The notes under the pieces: model-generated | Databases searched by the model: none | What the model was told of the DNA's origin: nothing | What the model saw: the letters and a program-made list of their open reading frames with translations, nothing else | Assembly (NCBI RefSeq): GCF_000725485.1 | Contig: NZ_JOAG01000037.1 | Span: forward strand, 73,421 to 137,420 | DNA: 64,000 bases | From: Nonomuraea candida | GTDB lineage: Bacteria; Actinomycetota; Actinomycetes; Streptosporangiales; Streptosporangiaceae | Direction of reading: 5' to 3' | Translations under genes and position numbers: made by a program | Shown: piece after piece, positions 15,602 through 25,128 of the stretch | Position numbering within the stretch: the first letter of the stretch is position 1 | Layout of the letters: the number at the start of each line of letters is the position of its first letter

Positions 15602-16378
15602 ATGATCCGCTACGAGATGGCCGAGGCCGTCGCCACCGTCACGCTCGACCGGCCCGAGGCGATGAACTCGCTGACCGTCGAGGTCAAGCGGGCCCTGCTC
15701 GGCGCGCTGCGCCGGGCGGCCGGCGACCGCGCGGTCAGGGCGGTGCTGCTCACCGGTTCGGGCCGGGCCTTCTGCGCGGGCCAGGACCTGCGCGAGCACG
15801 CCGCGAACCTGGAGGCGGGCCGCGGCCTCGACAACACGGTGCGCGAGCACTACAACCCGATCGTGGAGCTGATCGCCACCATGCCCAAGCCGGTGGTGGC
15901 CGCGGTCAACGGCGTGGCCGCGGGCGCGGGCGCGTCGCTGGCCTTCGCCTGCGACCTGCGGGTGGCCTCCGAGCGGGCCACGTTCGTGCCGGCGTTCGCC
16001 GGGATCGGGCTGGCGCCCGACTCGGGCGCGTCGTGGACGCTGCAGCGCCTCATCGGCCGGGGCAGGGCGGCCGAGGTGATGCTGCTCGGCGAGCCGATCG
16101 ACGCGGCCCGCGCGCTGGAGCTGGGCCTGGTCACCCGGGTGGCGCCGGCCGACGACGTGCTGAAGACCGCGCATGAGCTGGCGGCGCGCCTGGCGAGCGG
16201 CCCCACCCTGGCCTACGCCGCCACCAAGCGCGCGCTCGACCACGCCGCGACGCACCCGCTGCCCGACGCGCTGGCCCTGGAGGCCGATCTCCAGGACGAG
16301 TGTGTCGCCACCCGCGACCACCGGGCCGCCACCGGCGCGTTCCTGGCCAAAGAACTTCCGACCTTCATCGGAGAGTAG
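15602..16378 (+). CDS. paaG: enoyl-CoA hydratase/isomerase (PaaG-like)
   Basis: 258 residues of the crotonase fold: LDRPEAMNSLTVEVKRALLG, GSGRAFCAGQDLREHAANLE with the GQDL oxyanion loop, AVNGVAAGAGASLAFACDLR, and FAGIGLAPDSGASWTLQRLI, where an Asp replaces the hydratase glutamate, as in isomerases such as PaaG. That enzyme converts the ring epoxide of phenylacetyl-CoA to an oxepin-CoA. The ATG follows the paaX stop directly, so the two form an operon. A general enoyl-CoA isomerase role is the alternative. Confidence 0.85.
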   Translation: MIRYEMAEAVATVTLDRPEAMNSLTVEVKRALLGALRRAAGDRAVRAVLLTGSGRAFCAGQDLREHAANLEAGRGLDNTVREHYNPIVELIATMPKPVVAAVNGVAAGAGASLAFACDLRVASERATFVPAFAGIGLAPDSGASWTLQRLIGRGRAAEVMLLGEPIDAARALELGLVTRVAPADDVLKTAHELAARLASGPTLAYAATKRALDHAATHPLPDALALEADLQDECVATRDHRAATGAFLAKELPTFIGE

Positions 16379-16396
16379 CCGTTCGGTCACGCTGTC

Positions 16397-18691
16397 ATGG
16401 GCCAAGCTGGCGGGATGCGTCACGACGAAGCCCCCGCCCCGACCGCTCCGACCGCCCCGGCAGCCCCGCACGACTTCGCGGCCCTCCGCGCGACGGCCCT
16501 GACCCTGCTCACCGGCGGCCCCTTCGACGTCTCCGACCCCGTCTACGACCGGCCGCTGGCCGCGCTGAGCGAACGGGCCGGCGGCCGGCTGGCCCAGATG
16601 GTCCCCGGCCTGATCTGGCCGGACCTGCCGCTCGAAGGCCGGCCGGGGCACGTGACGGGCAGCTACGGCCGGCTGCGCGAGATCGCCACCGCCTGGGCCA
16701 CGCCGGGCACCTCCCAGCACGGCGACGACGCCGTGGCGGCCAAGGTGATCGACGCGCTCGACCTGCTGCACGAGCGCCACTACCACGAGGGGCTGCCCGA
16801 GACCGGCAACTGGTGGTTCTGGGAGATCGGCACGCCCGCCGAGCTGACCCGCCTGTGCGTGCTGCTCGGCGACCGGCTCGACGAGGGCAGGCTGGGCGCG
16901 TACCTGAGGGCGGTCGACCGGTTCTGCCCCGACGCCGACCGGCGCACCGGCCATCCCGACGCGAGCGAGAGCGGTGCCAACCGGGCCGACAAGGCCGCCA
17001 TCGTGGCCTTCCGGGGCGTGGCGGGGCGCAGCGCCGGCAAGCTGGCGCTGGCCCGCGACGGGCTGTCCGACGTGCGGGACGGCGGGCGGCACAGCGTGTT
17101 CGCCTACACCGACGAGGGCGACGGCTTCTACCGCGACGGCTCGTTCATCCAGCACGGCGACCTGGCCTACACGGGCTCCTACGGGCTGTCCCTGCTCATC
17201 GCGGTGGCCGAGACCGTGGCGCTGCTGCGCGGCTCGCCCTGGGAGATCACCGACCCCGGCCGGCAGGTGGTGCTGGACGCCGTGGAGCGCTCCTTCTCGC
17301 CGTTCATCCACGACGGGCTGCTCATGGACACCGTCAGGGGGCGGGCCGCCACCCGGCAGGCGTTCTCCGACAGCGTGGCGGGGCACGCCGCGATCGGGGC
17401 CGTGCTGCTGCTGGCGCAGAGCGCGCCCGAGCCCTGTCGCGGCCGGTTCATGGAGCTGGCCAAGGGCTGGATCGAGCGCGGCACGGCCCGGCCCTACCTG
17501 AGCCACGCGACCGTGGCGGAGACCAGGCGGGCGGTCGCGGTGCTGGACGACAAGGGCGTCGAGGCCGCGCCGGGGCCCGTCGGGCACTTCGTCTTCCCCT
17601 CGATGGACCGGGTGGTGCACCGGCGGCCCGGCTGGTCGGTGGCGATCAGCATGTCGTCGCGGCGGATCGCCGCCTACGAGGCGATCAACGGGGAGAACCT
17701 GCACGGCTGGTACACCGGCGACGGCATGACCTACGTCTACACCGGCGAGCTGGACCACTACGGGCGCGACTTCTGGCCGACGGTGGACCCGTACCGGCTG
17801 CCGGGGACGACGGTGGACACGCGCCCGCGGGAGAACCTTCACTTCCGCGCCCACCGCCCGGCCAACGCCTGGGCGGGCGGGGTGGTGCTCGAAGGCCGGT
17901 ACGGCGTCGCGTCCATGGAGCTGATGGGCGACGGGGTGAGCCTGAGGGCGCGCAAGTCGTGGTTCTGCCTCGACTCGGCCGTGGTGGCCCTGGGCAGCGG
18001 CATCACCAGCTCCGACGGCCGCGCGATCGAGACCGTGATCGACAACCGCGCCACGGACGCCCGCCCGTACGTCGGCGACGGCTGGGCGCACCTGGCCGGG
18101 ACCGGCGGGTACGTGTTCGACGGCGCCAGGATGCTCGTGGAGACGCGGACGGGCCGCTGGCGCGACATCAACGCGGGAGACGACACCGCGGGCGCGTCCG
18201 AGCCCGTCGAGCGCCGCTACGTGACGTTCTGGCTCGACCACGGCGTCGACCCGCTGAACGCCTCCTACGCCTACACGCTGCTGCCGAACGCCACCCGCGA
18301 GCGGACGCGCTCCTTCCGCGGCCGCCGCCCGGTCAGCGTCGTGTCCAACACCCCGGAGGTGCAGGCCGTGCGGACCCGGTCGCTGTTCGGGGCCGCGTTC
18401 TGGGCGCCGGGCGGCGCCGGGCCCGTCACCGCCGACGCGCCGTGCCTGGTGATGCTGCGCGGCGCCGGCGAGCGGCTCGTCCTGGCGGTGGCCGATCCGA
18501 GCAGGACCGTGGACGTCCTGACGCTCACGCTCGGCAGCGCGGCCCGCCGCGTCGTGCGGGCCGACGACACGGTCGAGGTGCGCACGGGCGACAGGCCGGT
18601 CGTCACCGTCCGGCTCGGCGGGTCGCTGGGCCGCTCACACGAGGTCGAGCTCAGCGCGTACGGGCCACGCAGCCCTCGATGTGATCGTTGA
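16397..18691 (+). CDS. polysaccharide lyase family 8 (hyaluronate/chondroitin/xanthan lyase type)
   Basis: 764 residues. The N-terminal helical toroid carries ETGNWWFWEIGTPAELTRLC (Asn region), GDGFYRDGSFIQHGDLAYTG with the catalytic His and Tyr, and YGLSLL; the beta domains follow (VVHRRPGWSVAISMSSRRIA, ENLHGWYTGDGMTYVY). The enzyme should break uronic-acid-containing polysaccharides by beta-elimination. Most PL8 lyases are secreted, yet no signal peptide or Tat motif is visible from either start (16397 or 16415). Its 3' end overlaps the convergent tag gene by 41 bases. Confidence 0.85.
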   Translation: MGQAGGMRHDEAPAPTAPTAPAAPHDFAALRATALTLLTGGPFDVSDPVYDRPLAALSERAGGRLAQMVPGLIWPDLPLEGRPGHVTGSYGRLREIATAWATPGTSQHGDDAVAAKVIDALDLLHERHYHEGLPETGNWWFWEIGTPAELTRLCVLLGDRLDEGRLGAYLRAVDRFCPDADRRTGHPDASESGANRADKAAIVAFRGVAGRSAGKLALARDGLSDVRDGGRHSVFAYTDEGDGFYRDGSFIQHGDLAYTGSYGLSLLIAVAETVALLRGSPWEITDPGRQVVLDAVERSFSPFIHDGLLMDTVRGRAATRQAFSDSVAGHAAIGAVLLLAQSAPEPCRGRFMELAKGWIERGTARPYLSHATVAETRRAVAVLDDKGVEAAPGPVGHFVFPSMDRVVHRRPGWSVAISMSSRRIAAYEAINGENLHGWYTGDGMTYVYTGELDHYGRDFWPTVDPYRLPGTTVDTRPRENLHFRAHRPANAWAGGVVLEGRYGVASMELMGDGVSLRARKSWFCLDSAVVALGSGITSSDGRAIETVIDNRATDARPYVGDGWAHLAGTGGYVFDGARMLVETRTGRWRDINAGDDTAGASEPVERRYVTFWLDHGVDPLNASYAYTLLPNATRERTRSFRGRRPVSVVSNTPEVQAVRTRSLFGAAFWAPGGAGPVTADAPCLVMLRGAGERLVLAVADPSRTVDVLTLTLGSAARRVVRADDTVEVRTGDRPVVTVRLGGSLGRSHEVELSAYGPRSPRCDR

Positions 18692-19202
18692 CCAGCCCGA
18701 TCGCCTGCATCAGCGCGTAGGCCGTGGTCGGGCCGACGAACCTGAAGCCGTGTCTCTTCAGCTCCTTGGCCAGCGCCTTGGAGCCCGGGGTGAGGGCGGG
18801 CACGTCGGCCATCGTCCTGGGCACGGGCGCGTCGGGGTCGGCGTGCCGCCACACCAGCTCCGACAGGCCGCCGGGCAGGTCGAGCGCGGCCCTGGCGTTG
18901 TTGACGGCCGCCTCGATCTTGGCCCGGTTGCGCACGATGCCGGCGTCGCCGAGCAGGCGCTCCACGTCCTGCTCGGTGTAGCCGGCGACCTTGACGATCG
19001 AGAAGCCGTCGAAGGCGGCGCGGAAGTTCTCCCGCTTGCGCAGGATCGTCAGCCAGGACAGGCCCGACTGGAACGCCTCCAGCGACACGCGCTCGAAGAC
19101 CGCGTCGTCGCCCGTGACCGGCCTGCCCCACTCGTGGTCGTGGTAGGCGAGGTACATCGGGTCGGCGATGCCGGGCCAGTAGCAGCGGATCGGCTCGGTC
19201 AC
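18651..19202 (-). CDS. tag: DNA-3-methyladenine glycosylase I
   Basis: 183 residues starting at GTG. Matches the Tag family: CYWPGIADPMYLAYHDHEWG at the start, EAFQSGLSWLTILRKRENFR, the helix-hairpin part NRAKIEAAVNNARA, RFVGPTTAYALMQAIGLVND and the final HIEGC. Cys and His residues at both ends form the zinc snap. It removes 3-methyladenine from DNA. The start overlaps the stop of the preceding DivIVA-like gene (GTGA), an arrangement recalled in mycobacteria (Rv1209-Rv1210). Confidence 0.93.
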   Translation of the reverse strand: MTEPIRCYWPGIADPMYLAYHDHEWGRPVTGDDAVFERVSLEAFQSGLSWLTILRKRENFRAAFDGFSIVKVAGYTEQDVERLLGDAGIVRNRAKIEAAVNNARAALDLPGGLSELVWRHADPDAPVPRTMADVPALTPGSKALAKELKRHGFRFVGPTTAYALMQAIGLVNDHIEGCVARTR

Positions 19203-19909
19203 GACCGCTCGTCACCGTCCTTGACGGCCACGGCCGGCGCGGGCCCGTCGCCGTCCGGCCGGTCCTCCCCGTCACCGGCCGCGTCGGTCGCGGGCCCGTC
19301 CGCCGGCTGCGCGTCGGCGACGGGGTCGCCCTCGCCGGCCTTCTCGCCGCTCTCGTCCTCGGCCGTCGCGCCGCCGTTCGTGGTGGCGTCGCCGGGCCGG
19401 GGCACGCGCCACTCCGGGTCCTCCGGTGGGTGCCGCAGCTCCGTGCCGCCGTCCCAGGACACCGTGGCGCCGCTGGCCGACACCGGGTCGCCCGAGTCGG
19501 GCAGCTCGCGCGGCGCGGCCGGAGCCTCGGGCCGGTGCTCGGTGCGCGGGCCGGCCCCGGGCGAGGCGTAGATCTCCTGCCGGGCGTGCAGCCGGCTCGA
19601 CAGCAGCTCGGAGACGCGCTGCTCCAGCACCGCGATCCGGGTGTCGCGGGCGCTGATCGCGCCGGCCGCCCTGCGCAGCGTCTCGTCGACGCTCTGTGTG
19701 TGGTAGCCGACCAGGTTGACCGGCAGTTGCAGCGCCATGAAGTCGACCGCCGTGAGCTGCTGCGCCTCGGGCAGGTCGAGCGGCGGCACGTCGGGCGGGA
19801 ACTCGGTCAGCTCACCGCCCCTGCCCAGGGAGACCAGGACCACGCAGGCCAAAATGGCGATGGCGGCGATGGCGAGTATGACCAGCACATTGGCATCGTA
19901 CTCACCCAT
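19199..19909 (-). CDS. membrane-anchored DivIVA-like protein
   Basis: 236 residues from the ATG at 19909. One N-terminal membrane helix (about residues 7-28), then FMALQLPVNLVGYHTQSVDE, a DivIVA-like motif, and a short coiled coil (DTRIAVLEQRVSELL). The last 120 residues are acidic and low-complexity (Asp/Gly/Glu/Ala/Pro). Related mycobacterial proteins sit next to tag in the same order. A role at the cell pole or in envelope assembly is inference from the DivIVA-like motif. The acidic tail is much longer than in the mycobacterial protein as I recall it. Confidence 0.75.
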   Translation of the reverse strand: MGEYDANVLVILAIAAIAILACVVLVSLGRGGELTEFPPDVPPLDLPEAQQLTAVDFMALQLPVNLVGYHTQSVDETLRRAAGAISARDTRIAVLEQRVSELLSSRLHARQEIYASPGAGPRTEHRPEAPAAPRELPDSGDPVSASGATVSWDGGTELRHPPEDPEWRVPRPGDATTNGGATAEDESGEKAGEGDPVADAQPADGPATDAAGDGEDRPDGDGPAPAVAVKDGDERS

Positions 19910-19980
19910 CGGGGCACGAGGTCCCGCACTTGCCGCGTGCCGCGCGTACGCGACCCCCGGGCACGCGCCCGCCGCGCAGG

Positions 19981-20565
19981 TCAGCCGGTGGCCTCGCCGA
20001 GTTCGGCGACGCTCGGCCGGACCGGCTGCGCGCGCGATTCGAGGTGGTCGAACGCCTCGGCCATGGTCGTGGTCCAGGAGATCGCGTCGAAGACGTCGGC
20101 GCGGGTGAAGCCCTGCTCGTACATGCCGGCGACGAGCTGCTTGAGCGGGTCGTACAGGCCCCAGGGGTCGAGCACCACCAGGGGGCGGTCGTGGATGCCG
20201 AGCACCCGCGCCGACCAGATCTCGAACAGCTCCTCCAGGGTGCCGATGCCGCCGGGCAGCACCAGGAACGCGTCGGAGCGGGCGTCCATGACGCCCTTGC
20301 GCTCGCGCATGCCGGCCGTGACGATCAGCTCGTCGGACTCCTCGTCGGCCACTTCCATGTCCACCAGGACCTGCGGGATCACGCCCACCGTGCGGCCGCC
20401 GGCGGCGCGCGCCGCCGCGGTGACGGCGCCCATGCACGAGACGGAGCCGCCACCGCTCACCAGCGTGTGGCCGCGCCCGGCGAGCTCGGTGCCCACGTTC
20501 GCGGCCAGCTCGATGTACTTCTGGTCGATGGTGAGGCTGGAGGCGCAGAAGACGCAGATGTTCAC
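19981..20565 (-). CDS. LOG-family cytokinin riboside 5'-monophosphate phosphoribohydrolase
   Basis: 194 residues with the LOG fold: ICVFCASSLTIDQKYIELAA, LVSGGGSVSCMGAVTAAARA, the conserved ERKGVMDARSDAFLVLPGG and PGGIGTLEELFEIWS. Such enzymes cleave N6-modified AMP to free base plus ribose 5-phosphate, or hydrolyse AMP. The mycobacterial homologue (recalled as Rv1205) makes cytokinins. A second, longer LOG-family gene lies 9 bases upstream on the same strand, so the two are co-transcribed. Physiological substrate is not certain. Confidence 0.88.
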   Translation of the reverse strand: MNICVFCASSLTIDQKYIELAANVGTELAGRGHTLVSGGGSVSCMGAVTAAARAAGGRTVGVIPQVLVDMEVADEESDELIVTAGMRERKGVMDARSDAFLVLPGGIGTLEELFEIWSARVLGIHDRPLVVLDPWGLYDPLKQLVAGMYEQGFTRADVFDAISWTTTMAEAFDHLESRAQPVRPSVAELGEATG

Positions 20566-20574
20566 GCCGGCACC

Positions 20575-21369
<795 letters not shown>

Positions 21370-21512
21370 GCGGATCACGCTAGTCCCTCCCGCGCGTGGC
21401 CGGAGGCGGCCCCGCGCACCTGCCCGCCCGGAGGTCACCAGAGTGCCTCTTGCGGGCGAAACCCCTGGTGGCGCGGGCGGGACGGCCGTCTTAAAAATCT
21501 TGAAAGAAGCGT

Positions 21513-21540
21513 GGAACCGAATTTCGGCTCCCCCGCGTCT
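21513..21540 (+). promoter_or_regulatory. ECF-type promoter candidate reading toward the dapE 3' end
   Basis: GGAACC (21513-21518) is followed after 17 bases by CGTCT (21536-21540) and AAC, a layout typical of actinobacterial ECF sigma promoters. It points away from the LOG gene and into the 3' end of dapE. Transcription would start near 21547, where an ATG lies. Confidence 0.45.
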
Positions 21541-21546
21541 AACCGC

Positions 21547-21639
21547 ATGAGGGTGCTGCTCGGGACTGAAAGTGGTCTTCCCCGCCAAATGGCCGGCGAG
21601 GAAGGCCACTTTCATGTGGGGCCGCTTTTCAGGCGGTGA
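21547..21639 (+). CDS. possible leaderless 30-residue ORF, or a small RNA
   Basis: An ATG at the predicted transcription start opens 30 codons (MRVLLGTESG to VGPLFRR) ending 11 bases inside the convergent dapE gene. The same stretch forms the long hairpin at 21568-21613, so a non-coding RNA or a dapE terminator is an equally good reading. Confidence 0.25.
   Translation: MRVLLGTESGLPRQMAGEEGHFHVGPLFRR
21568..21613 (-). terminator. 14 bp-stem hairpin downstream of dapE
   Basis: GAAAGTGGTCTTCC (21568-21581) pairs with 21600-21613 with one G-T pair. The 18-base loop can add a CGCC/GGCG stem. It lies 16 bases past the dapE stop and probably ends the dapD-dapE transcript. Confidence 0.6.
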
Positions 21640-22684
21640 GCCACTCGGCCATCGCCCGCTCGCTCTCGACGATCTTCGACAGCGTCACGTACTCCCCCTG
21701 CTGGTGCGCCAGGTTCGGGTCGCCCGGGCCGTAGTTGACGGCGGGGACCCCCAGCGCGGCGAAGCGGGCGACGTCGGTCCAGCCCAGCTTGGCGCGCGGG
21801 GCGCCGCCGACGGCTGTGGTGAAGGCCGCCGCCACCGGATGCGTCAGCCCCGGCCTGGCCGCGGGCGCGGCGTCCACGAAGCTCACCCCGAACCCGTCGA
21901 ACACCTCGCGCACGTGCTCCTGCGCCTGCTCGACCGACAGGTCGGGCGCGAACCGGTAGTTGACGCTCACCACGCACAGGTCGGGGATGACGTTGCCCGC
22001 GACGCCGCCGCGCACGCCCACCGCGTTGAGCCCCTCGTGGTATTCGAGCCCGTCCACCACCGGCCGGCGCGCCTCGTAGGCGTTCAGCCGGGCCAGCACC
22101 GGCTCGATGCCGTGGATGGCGTTGACCCCGAACCACGACCTGGCGCTGTGGGCCCGCTTGCCGGTCACCGTGACCTCGGCGCGCAGCGTGCCCTGGCAGC
22201 CGCCCTCGATCACGCCGTCGGTGGGCTCCATCAGCACCGCGAAGTCGGCCGCCAGCCAGTCGGCGTGGTCTCTGGCGACCCGGGTCAGGCCGTTGCGCTC
22301 GGCCTCGACCTCCTCGCAGTCGTAGAAGACGTAGGTGACGTCCCTGCCGGGCGCGGGCACGGTGGCCGCCAGCCGGAGCGCGACCGCGACGCCGGCCTTC
22401 ATGTCGGAGGTGCCGCAGCCGTACAGCAGGTCGCCCTCCACCCGGCTGGGCAGGTTGCCCGCGACGGGGACCGTGTCGAGGTGGCCGGCGATCAGCACCC
22501 GCTCGGCGTGCCCCTGCTCGGTGCGGGCGACGACCGTGTGCCCCGATCGGGTCACCTTGAGGTGCGGCAGCGCCGACAGCGCCCGCTCCACCTCGTCGGC
22601 CAGCGCCTGCTCGGCGCCGCTCACCGACTCGATGTCCACGATCGCGGCGGTCAGGTCGCGTACGTCCTGGGTCAGGTCCAGCAT
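21629..22684 (-). CDS. dapE: succinyl-diaminopimelate desuccinylase
   Basis: About 351 residues of the M20 family: VLIAGHLDTVPVAGNLPSRV (metal His/Asp), LLYGCGTSDMKAGVAVAL, FYDCEEVEAERNGL (Glu pair) and AVLMEPTDGVIEGGCQGTLR, with the dimerisation domain inserted and the final His in DPNLAHQQGEYV. It hydrolyses N-succinyl-LL-diaminopimelate to LL-diaminopimelate for lysine and peptidoglycan. Its ATG overlaps the dapD stop by one base (TGATG), so the genes are coupled. dapC lies 2.6 kb upstream on the same strand. Confidence 0.92.
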   Translation of the reverse strand: MLDLTQDVRDLTAAIVDIESVSGAEQALADEVERALSALPHLKVTRSGHTVVARTEQGHAERVLIAGHLDTVPVAGNLPSRVEGDLLYGCGTSDMKAGVAVALRLAATVPAPGRDVTYVFYDCEEVEAERNGLTRVARDHADWLAADFAVLMEPTDGVIEGGCQGTLRAEVTVTGKRAHSARSWFGVNAIHGIEPVLARLNAYEARRPVVDGLEYHEGLNAVGVRGGVAGNVIPDLCVVSVNYRFAPDLSVEQAQEHVREVFDGFGVSFVDAAPAARPGLTHPVAAAFTTAVGGAPRAKLGWTDVARFAALGVPAVNYGPGDPNLAHQQGEYVTLSKIVESERAMAEWLTA

Positions 22685-23517
22685 CAGGTGTTCACTCCGT
22701 GTTCGCGCAGCACCTCGTTGAGCGCCGCCTTGTCGTGCCGCCGCCCCGGCTCCAGCCGCTTGATCACCAGCACGCAGGGCAGGCCGAACGTGCCGCCGGG
22801 GAATTCCTTCATCCGCGTGCCGGTCACGGCCACGCACCACGGGGGCACGCGCCCCCGGGACAGCTCCTCGCCGGTCTCGGTGTCGATCACCGGGATCGAC
22901 CCTGACAGGATCGTTCCAGCGCCGACGACCGCGCCCTCGCCGACCCGGGCGCCCTCGACGATCATCGCGCGGCTGCCGATCAGCGCGTCGTCCTCGACGA
23001 CGACCGGCACCGCGCCCGGCGGCTCCAGCACGCCGCCGATGCCCACCCCGCCCGACAGGTGCACGTTCCTGCCGACCTGGGCGCACGATCCGACCGTGGC
23101 CCACGTGTCGACCATCGTGCCGGCGTCGACGTACGCGCCGATGTTGACGAACGACGGCATCAGCACCACGCCGGGCGCCAGGTAGGAGCCCCAGCGCGCG
23201 ATCGCCCCCGGCACCACCCGCACGCCGTCGAACGAGGTCTTCAGCGGGATGCGGTCGTGGTGCTGGAAGTCGCCCACCTGGGAGCGCGCCATGCCGAGCA
23301 CCTTGAAGCCGAGGAGGATGGCGCGCCTGGCCCGCTCGTCCACCACCACGTCGTCGCCGGCCGGCCAGGCGACCCTCGCCTCGCCCTTGTCGAGCAGGTC
23401 GATCGCGCCGACCACCAGGTGGCGGGCCTCGGCGTCGGCCGGCGACAGCTCCGCCCGGCGCTCCCACAGCTCGTCCACCACGGAAGGCAGCGGTGACGAG
23501 GCGCTCACGTGACTCAT
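22684..23517 (-). CDS. dapD: tetrahydrodipicolinate N-succinyltransferase (actinobacterial type)
   Basis: About 277 residues. An N-terminal helical domain precedes a left-handed beta helix (FVNIGAYVDAGTMVDTWATV, GSCAQVGRNVHLSGGVGIGG, DDALIGSRAMIVEGARVGEG). VLEPPGAVPVVVEDD and PWCVAVTGTR fit DapD of the Corynebacterium/Mycobacterium class. It succinylates tetrahydrodipicolinate in the succinylase branch of diaminopimelate synthesis and works as a trimer. It begins the dapD-dapE unit and is divergent from the membrane protein at 23554, leaving only about 36 bases for both start regions. Confidence 0.92.
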   Translation of the reverse strand: MSHVSASSPLPSVVDELWERRAELSPADAEARHLVVGAIDLLDKGEARVAWPAGDDVVVDERARRAILLGFKVLGMARSQVGDFQHHDRIPLKTSFDGVRVVPGAIARWGSYLAPGVVLMPSFVNIGAYVDAGTMVDTWATVGSCAQVGRNVHLSGGVGIGGVLEPPGAVPVVVEDDALIGSRAMIVEGARVGEGAVVGAGTILSGSIPVIDTETGEELSRGRVPPWCVAVTGTRMKEFPGGTFGLPCVLVIKRLEPGRRHDKAALNEVLREHGVNT

Positions 23518-23553
23518 GGCCACGGAGCTTATCCGGAAGGGTAGTTTCTCAAC

Positions 23554-24372
23554 GTGCGCCTGCGCTTCTCCCGTGGAGTCATCACCATCGCGATCATCGT
23601 CGTCGTGCTCGCCGTCGGCGTCTCCGTGGGCCTGCACCACCTGCTGAAGAAGGTCACGCCGGTGGCCGTGCCCGAGGAATACTGCCGGGTCACGACCCCC
23701 GAGGGCGCTCTCGACCTCTTCCCCGAGCAGGCCCAGATCGCGGCCACCATCGCGGCGGTCGCGGCGCGGCGCACGCTGCCCGAGCGGGCCGTGGTGATCG
23801 CGTACGCGACGGCGCTGCAGGAGTCGAAGCTGCAGAACATCGACTTCGGCGACCGCGACTCGGTGGGCGTGTTCCAGCAGCGCGCGTCGCAGGGCTGGGG
23901 CACCAAGAAGCAGATCATGGACCCGGTCTACTCCGCCAACAAGTTCTTCGCGGCGCTGGTGAAGGTGAAGAACTACCGCAAGCTCCCGCTCGCCGAGGCG
24001 GCGCAGGCCGTGCAGCGCTCGGCGGGCGGCTACGCCTACGCGCCCCACGAGACCGACGCCAAGATCCTCGCCGCCGCCTTCACCGGGCGGGTCCCGCGCG
24101 CCCTGCACTGCTGGTATCCCGCCTCGGGCAAGACCCCCGCGCCGCGCCCCGAGGCCGCCGCGGCGCGCAAGCAGCTCGCCAGGGCGCTGGGCAGCACGGC
24201 GATCACCTCGAAGAGGCGCGGCTGGCTGGTGGCCGCCTGGTCGGTGGCCCACGCCGGGAAATACGCGCTCAACCGCGTCGGCTACGGCGGGGCGACCTGG
24301 ACCAACAGCTATGAGGTGGAGGGCTGGCAGCAGGGCGGCCAGGCGGGCAGCCGCCGGGTCGAGCTGTCGTAG
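23554..24372 (+). CDS. membrane-anchored lysozyme/transglycosylase-like protein
   Basis: 272 residues. An N-terminal membrane helix (about 7-30) leads to an outer domain. AVVIAYATALQESKLQNIDF, then GDRDSVGVFQQRASQGWG and KFFAALVKVKNYRKLPLAEA resemble the Glu-containing core of lytic transglycosylase-like proteins; the Glu of ALQESKL would be the catalytic acid. Some databases call such proteins heavy-metal transporters, which the sequence does not support. It may cut or bind cell-wall glycan. GTG start; divergent from dapD, which makes a wall precursor. Convergent with the DUF4178 gene, gap 6 bases. Confidence 0.7.
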   Translation: MRLRFSRGVITIAIIVVVLAVGVSVGLHHLLKKVTPVAVPEEYCRVTTPEGALDLFPEQAQIAATIAAVAARRTLPERAVVIAYATALQESKLQNIDFGDRDSVGVFQQRASQGWGTKKQIMDPVYSANKFFAALVKVKNYRKLPLAEAAQAVQRSAGGYAYAPHETDAKILAAAFTGRVPRALHCWYPASGKTPAPRPEAAAARKQLARALGSTAITSKRRGWLVAAWSVAHAGKYALNRVGYGGATWTNSYEVEGWQQGGQAGSRRVELS

Positions 24373-24378
24373 GGGCGG

Positions 24379-25035
24379 TCAGGAGGCGCGGCGGATGATG
24401 GAGATGGAGCCGGGCGGCAGGGGCTGGGCGTAGCCGGCCGTCCAGGAGGCGCCCTGGATGCGCTCGAAGGACAGCAGCCGCCCGTCGGAGGCCCGGTAGT
24501 CGGCGAAGTCCAGCAGCCCCCGGTCGGGATAGCCCGTGTCGCCCTCGCTGCGGAACGCGGCCGTGCCCCGCTCCACCGGGAAGAACTCCACGCCCTCCAT
24601 GATCAGCATGCTCTTGGCCGGCACCATGCCCTGGGTGGGCACGTCGGTCCAGAGCTGCACCTCCAGGTGCGGCGGGTCGCCGTCACGCACCTCGACCGAC
24701 AGCCACTGCAGCCGCCGCAAGGCGTCGCGCAGCAGGTATTCCACCCACTGCTGGCCCTGCCAGGAGATGTGCACGGCCCCGAGCACGCGCGCGGCCGACC
24801 CGAGCACCTCGATCCGGTCGCCGATCCGGATCGTGCGAGGGTCGGTGTAGTCGGTGCCGGCATGCCCCGGGGCGCTCACCGGCGCCGCCAGCGGGGGCTC
24901 AAGGGGAGCGACCTCGGGGGGCGGCGCGCTCGTGCGGCCCTTCCTGTCTTGCCGCATCGTGGCCCAGAAGGCCCCGAGCAGCAGCAGGACGGTGGCGATG
25001 CTCAGCCCGAGTACGACCATGGAGGTCACGCTCAT
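24379..25035 (-). CDS. DUF4178 membrane-anchored protein
   Basis: 218 residues. One N-terminal membrane helix (about 6-27), a proline-rich linker, then a beta-rich domain with IRIGDRIEVLGSAARVLGAV, ISWQGQQWVEYLLRDALRR and SFERIQGASWTAGYAQPLPP, which fits DUF4178. In other bacteria DUF4178 proteins accompany stress or membrane genes; no biochemical role is established. It lies between the dap genes and dapC on the same strand and is transcribed from its own start. Confidence 0.75.
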   Translation of the reverse strand: MSVTSMVVLGLSIATVLLLLGAFWATMRQDRKGRTSAPPPEVAPLEPPLAAPVSAPGHAGTDYTDPRTIRIGDRIEVLGSAARVLGAVHISWQGQQWVEYLLRDALRRLQWLSVEVRDGDPPHLEVQLWTDVPTQGMVPAKSMLIMEGVEFFPVERGTAAFRSEGDTGYPDRGLLDFADYRASDGRLLSFERIQGASWTAGYAQPLPPGSISIIRRAS

Positions 25036-25128
25036 CGATCAGCTCGCTCCACTCGCGGTCTGCCTCGGCGTTAGCCCTTATCAATTTATGCGTGTCCAAG
25101 CCGATTCGGCTGGCTTTGACCGGCGATC

